Source of the DNA: Nemertoderma westbladi
Taxonomy: Eukaryota > Xenacoelomorpha > Nemertodermatida > Nemertodermatidae
Assembly: GCA_032718475.1 (NCBI GenBank)
Contig: JAUCBJ010007200.1
Span: 62,001-126,000, forward strand
DNA length: 64,000 nt
Direction: 5' to 3'
A program made the position numbers and the translations under genes. Below are positions 12,199 through 22,672 of this stretch, in pieces (the stretch's first letter is position 1; each line of letters starts with the position of its first letter). The notes below the pieces were generated by a model. The model ran no database searches, was not told where the DNA came from, and saw only the letters and a program-made list of their open reading frames with translations.

Positions 12199-14339
12199 GT
12201 TTGATTGTACAGTTGAATGCCTACTGCTATATTACAGTTAAAGCAAGTCTAGTAATTCAGTATCACTGTTAGCCTAGTAATTAATTACCGATATCGTTAC
12301 TCTATGTAACGTGATATATATACAATATATTAGAATACCGGTATGCTTATAGTATATATAAGTATTATTACAGACTAGGTTTGTCACAGAATACCGGTAT
12401 GCAGCTTACACTTATAATATATATATATATAAGTATAATTACAGACTAGAATCAATTACCGAATACCGGTATAATTTCAGCCTAAAATTTATAGAAATAA
12501 ATATAATAAGCCTATTGTAAATACCGGTATGTCAATTATTTTAGAATAATTGAATTTCTGAAATTTTAGGGGTTACTTGGTTACTTTAACTTACTTTATT
12601 ACCGTTATTTGAGCAGTAGTCCAACTGATATTGAGACCTAGTTGTTGTATGGCAGGCCTACTATTTATAAATCGTTTGAGTTGATTTATAATATATATAC
12701 CCGTTAAAATGGGTTTTTGTCAATATTTGAAATAAATGTTATTATTTCTGGGGGAGTCACTACACAGAAGCTGTGTGCTCTCAGTGGAGTGCTACTTGTT
12801 GGACACTAAAACAAATAATTCTAATTTACCTAAGTTACTTAATACTACAAATTACGTACAATTCGGGTTGAGATTACAATCTCTAAATAAACTCAAAAAT
12901 TTACAAGTACGAATTTTTAGGGTGATTTTACAAGAATTCTACAAACCAGCCTAACAAAGGGTTAGAATACCTGGTTATTACAACGGACAGGGTACTACGG
13001 TATTTGAAAATAATAAGTAGTAGTAAATATACTGCGTTGTCCAGATAGGAAAATACCACCGTCTGACGACCTATAGCCGTATCGCTATAGGTACTACGTT
13101 ATGTATCACGGAGTGTTCCTACCCAGAAGTTAATTACCACGGTCTACCAGAACCAACGTGCCTATTAACCACTTTACAACACAAATATACTGCCTACACA
13201 CTAATTACCTTCGGAAAGCACTGTACACTAAACCCTAAATTAGGTACAAGTACTTGTACAACAAATAATCAGTAGTTAAAAATACTTGAACAGCTAAAAG
13301 AACCACGGTATCTGCCAGAGTGACCAAAGCATAAAATCTCCAGTCTTTACCTACGCCAAGCAGCCCTGATGTAGTACCGGGGTTAGTTTAACTATAACGG
13401 TATGTATAACAAGCACAATTACTGTAGGGATAAATTTGGGGATATGAATGTTGCGAATAATCGCATAAACTCTGAATAATAAATATTACGCTACGCGTAC
13501 AGACTACTCAAACAAAATGCAGACCAAATACTGACAGACTACTATCAAGCCTAAACAAACTACGGTATATGCAGACTCCGAAATGGTTAGTTAGTATGCG
13601 TTCTAACCGAGTAGTACGACTTATTCTTTCAAAAGGGGGTTTACCTCACAGCACTGGAAGCCCCTACATTCCCAACTGGCACTTTATCGGACATATACTC
13701 TACACACGCCGAAATCTCCTCAGACCTAATAACAGCTAGGCAAAATCCAGCCTACAAATTATCTAAGTAAGAAATATTACGCTACCCGTACAAACTACAC
13801 AAACAAAATACAGACCAAACGCTGGCAGACTACTATTAAGCCTAAATAAACTACAGGACATGCAGACTCCGAAATGGTTAGTTAGTATGCGTTCTAACCT
13901 AGTAGTACGACTTATTCTTTCGGTGGGGGATTTACCTTACAGCTCTGGCTGCCCCTACATTTCTAACCGGCACTTTATCGGACATACACTCTACATGCAC
14001 TGCAATCCGTTCAGACCTATCAACAGTCAGACAACAGTCCAGCCTACAAATTATATGTACAATCTGAGCAGGTTTACACGTCTTTTGCTCAATATTAGCC
14101 TACTAGTAAATAAAACTGACAGAAATAAGTAAACCATGCAAAGGAATAAGGGGTGATCAATCCCTAATCCCCTAACAGCCTACAATATACAATATATCAC
14201 AATCGAAATAATACTGCTGTACCTGTACTGTAAGTAAGTACCGGTCCGGATGATCAGGCAGTCAGGCCTACTGGTTACCGGTCGACCGGTACTATCAACT
14301 TGATTGCTTACGCCGCAATCAAGAAGCTATAACTGTTAC
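12199..14339 (-). other. 5' leader of BEL element A
   Basis: About 2.1 kb between the 5' LTR and the former gag start, aligning inverted with 22673-24930 of element B. It contains the post-LTR hairpin (14301-14325), two copies of a segment of about 290 bp (repeat units seen around 13560-13720 and 13850-14010, each with CACTTTATCGGACAT), and a cluster of ACCGGTAT palindromes at 12330-12540. No long frame was found. Confidence 0.7.
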
Positions 14340-15538
14340 TGTTCGCGCTTTTAAGACCTTTGGCAGTTTAACCCGCCAAATCTATATGTCTTCTTGGTTA
14401 TAAATCGACTTTAGCCTATGACAAGTATTTGACACAAATAAATCCAACATTAGCCGAAGCCAGTCTATGCGCGACCATTCACCCGCTGGATATACCCGGG
14501 AGACTGGATTCGGATGCTTTAATTTGATTGCGGTGCAGGCCTACCGTACTATTCGATTGATCGTTAATATATAATCTCTGACAAATATTATTCACTTTCG
14601 GGAAATATTAGCAGTTCCTTTAGGACGTGGCGCTCTATCTATATAAACAGAGCTATGGCTTACACTAAACACAACGGAATGGATTATAAGTTACACATAA
14701 GGCGCATTCTTTAGGAGATGCTTTGTTACGCGGACAAGCACATACAGACTATTGCACACCGCTGCACACTGAATTGCCGATAGTCACTGATTTTAATCTT
14801 ATATAAAGAGAATAGCAACCGACATTTGTAGGGCCTATAAAATAGCATTCAATTCACTACAAACCACGATAATATAAGTCGCAATTGCTATATGTAGCCG
14901 GTCTCTCTAACCTTAGTGTATCAAGAAGATCGGGGTTTCTGATCGTTTTATAGTTATTCTCCAAATAACAATATGCAAACGAATGATACATTTAATAACA
15001 AACAGCAAATAGCAGTAAATAATGTGCAATACGTACCGTACCGTTATGTGTTCTTAGTGTCTCGTACCGTGCCGTGCCGGTAACAGTTATGTGTTCTTAT
15101 AATTAAAGATGTTCTAATGTTGGAATAATTCAGAAATATTCCACGGCCGATGTTTCTAGGCTCTGGAAAAACCAACACACTGAACCCTGTGAGCTGCTGC
15201 AGGTAGATTTCAACACAGAAAGGAAAAGCTCTCATTGGCAGAGCATCAGATTCCACAGGTTCCACGAATGTCTAAATGCCTAACTATCAGGGTTTTTGCA
15301 GCCCTTGGCCAGCACACAAAATGAGTCACTCCGCTCGGTTGCTCTGGTTGCATACTCTGTTGTTATAGCTCTGGTTGGCCGATCGAACGTAACAAAGAGG
15401 CCGTCGCTAGGCAAATCAGCCAATCAGCCGGTAGCTTTCATCCTTTGAGTTAGGGAGCTTTTTAGAGTATTCCAGCGCCTTGGGGGGGAACTGGATTGCG
15501 GAGCAAAGGGCCAGTTATATCCCACAAAAGCTTTTACA
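14340..15538 (-). repeat. 5' LTR of BEL element A
   Basis: 1199 bp, the same length as the 3' LTR, with a few substitutions (for example near 14383, 14426 and 15109). The target duplication ACCAT follows at 15539-15543. The element's leader begins immediately below 14340 with a hairpin and no recognisable tRNA primer site. Confidence 0.95.
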
Positions 15539-15924
15539 ACCATGACGTATAATTTTAGAGTTATACCTTCATATGTCAGGGTTGCTCCGGCTAAAAAGAT
15601 AGTAAATATGAATATTGAATGATTATTTTCTGAAAAAATGAATATTCTCTAAGTTTTTTAATATTAGAAAAATATAAATTTAAAATACTTTCGCCAAAGA
15701 AATATATTGAAAAAAACGTCAGAATTACACACAAACCTGGTACTCGACCTACATTTTACAATTCACACGCCTTTGACCACTAGGCTATTGCGTCACGAGA
15801 TGTTTAATCCAACATATTCTTATAAGATTGTTATAAGAAAAATCAAATACATTTTCATAATAATATTGTTATTGACTGTACACAAAATACATACTCAGAG
15901 ACAAAATGAAAGAAACAATATGCA

Positions 15925-16255
15925 CTAATGATGAGGCGGATAGTCCGTGAAGCACGAAACACAAAGCCCAGGTTTATCAGGGCATACAGCACAAACATAT
16001 TGGGATTTTTTAACCTTTTTGTTTCTCCAGCATACTCGACACCGCTTTTGCTTTTACTTTTTAGTTTTACTTTTTGAGTTGGTTCAATATTGACGGAAAT
16101 ATAACCTCCCTTTATGCAGAAGCAAAGACTCATCAAGTGAGAGCTCCTTTGAGCTGATGAAGACTGCGACAGCCTTATGAATTTCATCCATAAAGTCTTT
16201 CAATCGTGTAGTCTTATCATCCTTATCAAAATCATTTGGGGAATCACAACAGGTG
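15925..16255 (-). pseudogene. piggyBac-like transposase, internally deleted fragment
   Basis: Read on minus from the solo LTR junction, the frame gives DSPNDFDK, then DFMDEIHKAV and then LSLDESLLLHKGRL, ending at a TGA at 16084-16086. The LSxDES...KGR pattern is the region around the first catalytic Asp of piggyBac transposases. After a short gap another frame gives the C-terminal cysteine-rich domain: RCRVCWRNK, then YVCAVCPDKPGLCVSCF, and a TAG stop at 15925-15927. In the full-length family roughly 200 residues with the remaining catalytic acids lie between these two parts, so this copy carries a large internal deletion. Across the solo LTR the frame can be followed a few codons upstream (GFTCC) and is then lost. 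It cannot encode an active enzyme. Confidence 0.8.
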
Positions 16256-17519
16256 TGTAAAAGCTTCTGTGGGATAGAACTGGCCCCTTTTGCTTCGCAA
16301 TCCAGTTTCCCCCCAGGCGCTGGAATACTCTAAAAAGGTTCTCTAACTGTACATATATTCCCCTCGCCCGCAAGGTACCGTTACAGGTGTTTTAACGGAC
16401 ATAAAAGTCATTCTGCTATATACGTGTTTTAGCGGACATAGTAAGGCAAAAAACCTGCAATGCACCAAATGCCTTTCACAGCTTGGCCGTGATGATTCAT
16501 ATTACGACATCTAACAGCCGGTTGCTGACATGGAAACAGCCATTGGACGCATGGTTCTTTGTTTGGCTTGAGCCAATCAGAGCGATTTTTCCTGTCGACG
16601 TGTAGCTTTTCGGCCGATCATAAGGAGAGTGTTCAGTCTTACTGTTTTTACTTGATACTTTGTGTTATTGCTATCTAGGCCAGGAACAACGGCTCTAGAG
16701 TCAATTCGTTTTCATACTTTAGAAGAAACATTAGTAGGCTTAAATTATAGAGCGTATGACTGTTATCAATTCATATCAATGCATAACAATACTTTGTTCA
16801 CATCTTGTCATATCATATCTTAACTTACCGTCTTAATGCTGTTTACTGTTGTGTTTTGGTTGAATATTATTTGGAGAACATATATAAAGAACCCAAATTT
16901 CCCAATTTTCTTGATACACTACAGGTTAGAGAGGCGGGTTATATATAGCGATTGCGACTTATAATGTTGTGGTTTGTAGTGAATTTACTGCTATTTGATA
17001 AGCACTACATTGGTCCGTTGCTGTTCTCTTTATATATGATAAAAATCATTGACGGTCGGCAAATTAGTGGGCAGTATTGTGTGTTACCGGTAGTGTGCAT
17101 GATTGTGATGGATAACTAAGCATTTCCTAAAGAATGCGCCTCATACGTGAATCATAAGCCTTACCGACTTAACGTTGTGATTAGTATAAGTCATATCTCT
17201 GTTTACCTAGATAGAGCGCCACGTCCTAAAGGAACTGTTAATATTTCCCGAAAGTGAATAATATTAGTCAGAAATTATTTATTAACGATCAATCGAATAA
17301 TACAGTACAGTAAGCTTACACTGCAATAATAATCTAAGCCCTCAGAATCCAGTCTCCCGGGAATATCCAGCGGGTGAATGGACGCGCACTAGGCTGGCTT
17401 CTGCTAATGTTGTGTTTATTGGTATTAAATATTTGTCATCTTCTAAAGTATATTTATAAACCAAAAGACATATAAATTTTGGCAGGTTAAACTGCTAAAG
17501 GTCTTCAAAAGCGCGTACA
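16256..17519 (+). repeat. Solo BEL LTR
   Basis: 1264 bp starting TGTAAAAGCTTCTGTGGG and ending GCGCGTACA, flanked by AGGTG at 16251-16255 and 17520-17524. Its start resembles the LTR of element A and its second half resembles both A and B (AGCGCCACGTCCTAAAGGAAC). No internal BEL sequence accompanies it, so it is the product of LTR-LTR recombination. It carries AGCCAATCAG at 16571-16580, a possible CCAAT box. It is more diverged than the LTRs of A or B, so older. The host sequence is the piggyBac relic, whose frame is restored across the site when one AGGTG is removed. Confidence 0.93.
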
Positions 17520-17867
17520 AGGTGAAACCATCCGCCACCTTTTACAACGTCTGATTGTCTCCATGTGGAATTCTGGCATATGGCTACGCCTAATCTCCAC
17601 TGTACATACCCATGTGGATGGTGTCCTCTAAGGGATATCTTAGCGTAAGATTAATAAATAATATGTTCCTTTCTTTACAATACTGTCTAATTCTCAATTA
17701 TAACACTATTAAAATCGGGTTATAAAATTTCTACAAATAAAGCGAAGTATTTGTACAAACCCTCTCCTCTCTAAAATCTAAAATTTTTAGCGAAAACTAT
17801 TGATTTTGGCACTTCACTCTGGGGGTGCTACGACTGCTGCCTAGGCTGAGACGACTGAAGAGTGTTC

Positions 17868-17885
17868 TCAGCCTAGGCTGAGATG
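17868..17885. repeat. 18-bp perfect palindrome centred on CCTAGG
   Basis: TCTCAGCCTAGGCTGAGA is its own reverse complement. Related half-sites (TGCCTAGGCTGAGACGACTG) lie just upstream at about 17841-17860. Function unknown. Confidence 0.7.
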
Positions 17886-18151
17886 ACTGGGGAGTCATTT
17901 CAAGAAGGAGTTATCTCAGCCTTGTACACTGGCCCCCCAAACTATCAGAGCCAACAAAGGAGGGTGGTAATTTCTGTCGTCTTAAGGCTGATAGCTAAAG
18001 CGGTCGGTGATATATTGGTATCTGGGTTAGCGAAGTGCATTCGCATATAGGGATAATCCCGTAACAATCGCTCAGTTATGAAATGAGGGATTTGGTTGAA
18101 TTTCAGGGTCGATGGCTCGGAGATGAAAATCTGTAATTTTGCATGATTTAT

Positions 18152-18194
18152 CCCCCTTGTGTAACGTCCACAGTGTGGACGTTACACAAGGGGG
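18152..18194. repeat. 43-nt perfect hairpin, 21-bp arms with a 1-nt centre
   Basis: The arms are CCCCCTTGTGTAACGTCCACA and its exact reverse complement, separated by a single G. The arms look like transposon terminal inverted repeats set head to head. No matching outer repeat was recognised. Confidence 0.85.
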
Positions 18195-19132
18195 CTCCAC
18201 ACCACACTCCATCACCCACAGGGCTTTCAGACTTCTTCCCGAATTAGCTAAGAAACAAGGTGGGCTGAAAGCGTAAAGGCCTGTATAGGTCGGTTCCGTA
18301 ATAGTTGAAAGTTACAGATAACTAATATATAGCAAATTCTAAATAAATTTATATTTCTGATAAATTATATTCATTTAAATATTGAAGTATATATATTACT
18401 ACTACACAGTTATTATCAAGTCAAACATTGTCGATAAATTTAAGTTACTGATAAATAATAGCCCGTCATATGAGTATATTGATAAACGATTTCGAAAAAT
18501 ATGTTACTTACTGATATTTAATATTCTGTTAATTCTTGATAAATTAAAGTTTCTTATAAATATTATCTAGTTGCTTATAAATAAATATAACATACTGATA
18601 AATAATACGCACTTATTTATTGAAGTATATAAATTTTATTCTTTTGTAATATCAATATTGTAATATTGTAATTACATACAATTAATATTGTAAATACAAT
18701 AATTGTAATATCAATATTAAATTTTGCATTTCTTGATGAAATTAAGTTACTAATAAATATTATCTAGTAACTTATTAATAAATAGCATGTGCTGATAAAT
18801 AATATATAATATTTACTAAAGAAATGAAAATTATGAATAAATAATATACAGTTAAATGTTGAAGTGTATAATATATATTATATATATATATATTACTCAT
18901 ATATCATTCCTTTCATTTTGAAACCACCTTATGCCATTTATGCAATTTTAGCCTAAATGGAGATTTCTGCATTTCTTTATGTTAAAATGTATTCTGAATC
19001 CGATTAACACACATATAAGGCCAAACTCCCACTTATAACAATTGTTTCAAAACCACCTATATGCCAGTTTTGCGTAAACCGCTTGATAAATAATTTTTTT
19101 TAAACAACCTATATACGGCCTACCGCAGCCCA

Positions 19133-21000
19133 TTGATTATAACCACTTCTATCAATCTGGACGGAGACGCAATACAAGTGTTGCTTAGAAAGCGTTCAAA
19201 GCAACTCAAACATGTGCCCAAGGCATCCAGAGCCAACTTTGCAGATCTACTATCTAAGGCACTTACATCCATTGCCTCAGATACATCGTTGGTTGAAAAC
19301 TGGATGGAGCGTTTTGTTATAGGCTACCGCTGCATTGCAGCCCCTAAGTGAGGAGGAAAGCGGCAACAGCACTCACTCACTGGCATCCCAAGTGATGGGA
19401 ACATCTCCGACTTCCGCACACACCATTTCTGCCCATCTGCCACGGATGATAACAGTAGACCTACTCGACGTAAACCAGATCAGGATAACTTACGTATCAC
19501 CACAGCAGTGTCTGAGAAAATCGAGGATGGGGATGTAAAGGGGGCCATTCTGCAAGCCCTGAGGACGAAGCATCCATCAGGTCCCTCATATAGAAGAGAT
19601 TCCCCATCTCCAGTAGAGGAGACTACAATACCCTGTTCACCACAAGTACTTCGAAAGCTAATTGGCTCATTCCCAAGTGGCAGTGCAGGAGGGCCAGATG
19701 GAATAAGACCCCAAATTCTGAAGGACCAAATCGCACAAAACAATGGAGAGTCATCGACGCAGCTACTCACTTCTCTTAATAAGTTCGTAGATACGGTGGT
19801 CGCCGGAAAAATACCAGGATAAATTCATCCGATATTCTTCGGAGCCAATCTGTGTGCATTTACAAAGAGTTCTGGGGAATAAGACCAATCGCCGTGGGAA
19901 TGACTCTGCTCCAAATATACAGGTTCATTAGTTAAAGAGCAACGATCAGCATCGTATGGAACCATTCAGCTTGGAATAGGGACCAAGAATGGTGGTGAAG
20001 CAGTGGCTCATGCCACCAGGACTTTTGTCCCAACACACCATGACAGTAGTTCAGTGCTGCTAAAAGTTGATTTCAGTAATGCTTTTAACACCCTCCTTCT
20101 CGAGATGATCCACGAGAACTACCCAAATATCTACAACTATACCAGGGCAGCTTATGGCGACTAAAGTTTCCTCATCCATGGAGAGACACTGCTTCGCTCC
20201 AAAGAAGGGAGATACCGAAGGCCCTGCCATTTTTGGGGACACCACAAACAAGCTAAACCACTCCATGGAATCAGAATTCAATATCTGGTAACTCGATGAC
20301 GGTAATGTGGTGGACAGTTACAAGGTTGTCGGACAACACTTTCGCACAATCATCATGGAGGGGAAGAAGTGCGGGCTCATGCTAAACACGAGGAAGTATG
20401 AGCTGTTTTTCCTTGGGAATCTATCCACAGAAGAGCGCAGTTCACACCATCTGCCTATCTGGCTACAGCGGCTGCTTGCAGGCCTTTATCCAGTCTCCTC
20501 TACAACCCAGAGAGTTCCCACACTGCCCTTACAGACACCACCTCCACCACTCCCTCACTCAGACCTCCCTCACTGTAGCGATCTTATCTCGCTCAACGCC
20601 CTGAGTCTCTGGGACTCCTCCATTGCCCCAGATACCGCCTGACCAACCAATGGGAAGCTTCCTGGACGATGCCAATCCACCAGAGGAACCTTGCTTCTCT
20701 CCAGGAAATCGCATCCCAAACTGACCTCGCCTGGTTGAATGTCCTGGAGGATCCGATCCCTGGCTGCTGGATTGACGCGGTCCCAATATAATCCATGGGG
20801 CTTAAAATCACCGATGCCCAGCTTTGCATTTCCGTGGCAACCTGGGATGCAAGGTGACGGAGCAGCACAGCTGCGTCTGCTGCAGTAAACTAGTGAAACC
20901 CGAATCCTCGAGCTGATCCTCATCGCGATCTTAATTGGAAACACTGCAAACATACTGGGATCCGAAGAACTATACGACATCCTGGAGGGGTAGAGTCTCT
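19133..21000 (+). pseudogene. Non-LTR retrotransposon relic with RT, R2/RLE-like style
   Basis: Successive short plus frames read as one decayed reverse-transcriptase protein. 19133-19351 gives an N-terminal segment (HVPKASRANFADLLSKAL). 19508-19822 gives LIGSFPSGSAGGPDGIRPQ, the start of the RT domain. The next frames give RPIAVGMTL (19880), LLKVDFSNAFNTL (20060) and a degraded LDDGNVVDS where the catalytic acidic motif should be (20290). The tail reads SQTDLAWLNVLEDPIPGCWIDAVP, matching the fragment at 39620-39970. At least six stops or frameshifts interrupt it. The RT style and the shared tail, which in the second copy leads to a CCHC and endonuclease-like domain, suggest an RLE-encoding (R2-superfamily-like) element. 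The clade is an inference. Confidence 0.65.
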
Positions 21001-21120
21001 GTAACTTACTTCTTCGCTATGAAGATTGTTTATTCATTAATATGGAGGCTTTAGATGAATTAGTGGCGAATGTTGTTGCAGCGAGGCAAAGATATGAGGA
21101 CACGTTGGTAATTCAATAAT

Positions 21121-21424
21121 ACACTACTACTAGGATCGGCATGCTGCATTGCAGCTGCATTTTTAAGAATGCTGTGTCGGCTTGTCGACAAAATTGCGCT
21201 GTCACAACTCCCTATCACCCATGACATTTGCTAGATCATCCGCATCTCCTAAGCCAGTGTCCTATAAGATGCGTCTCAAGAAAGTCATGGGCTGTCTACC
21301 ATGCTTATTCACTCCATGAGGCTGCCAAAGTACAAGATTATGCACTGGCTAGTCCTCACGGCGAATGCAATGTCCTGAAAGCGGAGGCGACTTTGTTCTA
21401 GAGTCAAGCTTGGGGGAACCAATG
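21121..21424 (-). pseudogene. LINE 3' portion, split from 37513-39170 by BEL element B
   Basis: On minus this matches 44848-45140 of the plus-strand LINE: the end of the RT protein (LRFAGHC, LWQPHGVNKHG, ELWRCNFVDKP in the sister copy) and the 3' end GGATCCTAGTAG. The element resumes at 37513 after the BEL insertion, and the 5-bp CAATG duplication marks the site. The 3' terminus is a short (TAG)n tail at 21121-21130. Confidence 0.88.
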
Positions 21425-22672
21425 TGTAAAAGCCTTTGCTGAATTGCCCCGTTATTTTATTATCTTTTACATTAAAATACTCTGTAGTTGATTTAATAGG
21501 TGTAAGAGACCGTATTATTGCTGTATCGGTGTTTTTTAGAGGATCTAAGAGCTATTTCCTCCGTATGTGTACTGTGAAAGGCATAGTTGATGATTCTATG
21601 GCAATTCCGTGACGCAAAAGGTGATAGCTACTCTTGAACAGTAGTTACTATGACGACGGTTAACAGCTGATATTCATACGTGTTGATTTTCTTTGTTCTA
21701 CGGCGTCTCTCAGTTCAGTCAGCCAATCAGAGCATTTTTATGGCTCTTGTACAGAAATTTCCTAGAAATCACGCAATGCGTTATGGGCAGTGTTTACATT
21801 CTGTCCTGAGCCAGGAGAGAGCGGCTTGGGAATATTTTGTGCTTTTCTGTTTTAGCCTAACACTAGTAGGCTTAATTATAAGGACATATATCCGTTATCA
21901 AAACAAACTAAACAAACCACGGCACACTGGCCACTGGTTAATTGGCCCATACTCAATCAACGCAACATACCTAATCTAATATACCTGTGCATACTTTTAT
22001 ATTGTTATACTGCTATTTACTGTCGGTTCTTCATAATATGGTTGATGACTTATTATATTTGGAATAACGATAAATAACCCCGAAACCCAATATTCTTGAT
22101 ATACCAAAGGTAAGAGAGAAAGGTTACATATAACGATTGTGACTTATGTTAAAGTGGTTTGAAGTGAATCTAATGTTATTTGATAGACCCTACATGATTC
22201 GGTCTGTGTTCCTTTTATATGTGACTAAAATCAGTGAAGATCGGCAGATCAGTGTGCAGTATTGTGCAGCGTTGTGTATGAGTGAGACTGATAACGAAGC
22301 ATTTCCTAAAGAATGCGCCATATATGTGAATTATAACTAAGCCATATCGTTGTGAGTAGTTTAAGTCATAACTCTGTTTTTATAGATAGAGCGCCACGTC
22401 CTAAAGGAACTGTTAATATTCCCCGAAGGTGAATAATATTGTCAGAGATTATATAATACTGTCAGTCGAATAATACATTAGGCTTACATAGCAATAAGAT
22501 TAAGCCGTCGAACCCAATCTCCCGGGTATATCCAGCGGGTGAATGATCGCGCACAGATTGGTTTCGACTAGTGTAGTGAATCAAATACTTGTCAGAGGCT
22601 AAAAGTGATTTATTATCTAAAAGACATCCTAATTTGGCGGGTTAAACTGCCAAAGGTCTGAAAGCGCGAACA
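21425..22672 (+). repeat. 5' LTR of BEL element B
   Basis: 1248 bp, the same length as the 3' LTR; begins TGTAAAAGCCTTTGCTGAAT and ends GCGCGAACA. Small open frames inside (21680-21979, 22146-22340) recur in the 3' LTR only because the LTRs are copies, and I do not regard them as genes. The preceding CAATG is the target duplication. Confidence 0.96.
21721..22388 (+). promoter_or_regulatory. Candidate LTR promoter elements (CCAAT box and TATA-like)
   Basis: AGCCAATCAG at 21721-21730 is a good CCAAT-box match; it recurs in the 3' LTR at 36561-36570 and in the solo LTR at 16571-16580. TTTTTATAGATAG at 22376-22388, just before the strongly conserved GAGCGCCACGTCC block, is a TATA-like candidate (TTTATATAG in the LTRs of A). 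These are sequence matches only; the transcription start is unknown. Confidence 0.3.

Larger units (their letters stand above)
4281..15538 (-). mobile_element. BEL/Pao LTR retrotransposon A: complete ends, internally deleted
   Basis: The element is bounded by direct 1199-bp LTRs that start TG and end CA on the coding (minus) strand, and flanked by the 5-bp duplication ACCAT at 4276-4280 and 15539-15543. The two LTRs differ at only a handful of positions by eye, so the insertion is young. Inside, in minus order, are a 2.1-kb leader, a shortened gag, the zinc knuckles, the aspartic protease, a stub of RNase H/integrase, a non-coding spacer and a 3' accessory block. Compared with element B it lacks most of the gag N-terminus, all of RT, most of RNase H and most of integrase. 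It is therefore non-autonomous and must have been mobilised by a related copy, or was deleted after insertion. Confidence 0.93.
4140..17640 (-). mobile_element. piggyBac-like DNA transposon relic, interrupted by two BEL-family insertions
   Basis: The transposase remnant at 15925-16255 and 17520 onward is read on minus. Its 3' terminus is proposed at 4140, where TTAA is followed by CCCTTTGCGGCCC; piggyBac elements insert at TTAA and commonly begin with CCC. The relic is present in three pieces: 4140-4280, 15544-16255 and 17525 to about 17640. Element A separates the first two with a 5-bp duplication (ACCAT), and a solo LTR separates the last two (AGGTG). A matching right-hand end with GGGTTAA was not found, so the 5' end is missing or decayed and the upper boundary is approximate. 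The transposase assignment is firm, the terminus moderately so. Confidence 0.65.
17640..19132. other. AT-rich region with imperfect long repeats and palindromes
   Basis: No gene was found. 18300-18900 is made of diverged repeats sharing TGATAAATAATA and TTGAAGTATATA themes, with TTGAAGTATA recurring about every 240 bp (near 18382, 18621 and 18857). 18900-19110 repeats AAACCACCTATATGCC-like segments. Similar AAACAACCTATAT text occurs at 19095 and 40728, both near RLE-type element remnants. Confidence 0.5.

Noticed and set aside
15707-15928. 73-codon plus-strand frame
   Set aside because: Opposite the piggyBac remnant's 3' region, AT-rich, with no recognisable protein character.
14340-17519. 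Foldback element with 1.2-kb inverted arms and a 0.7-kb centre
   Set aside because: The left arm is the 5' LTR of element A and the right arm is a solo LTR with its own AGGTG duplication; the centre is piggyBac sequence.
18382-18570. 62-codon Tyr/Ile/Asn-rich frame
   Set aside because: It is in AT-rich repetitive sequence and has only AT-driven composition.
21680-21979. 99-codon frame with a hydrophobic segment inside the LTR (118 codons in the 3' LTR)
   Set aside because: It lies wholly in the LTR, and its length changes with one LTR substitution. It is not preserved in the LTRs of A.
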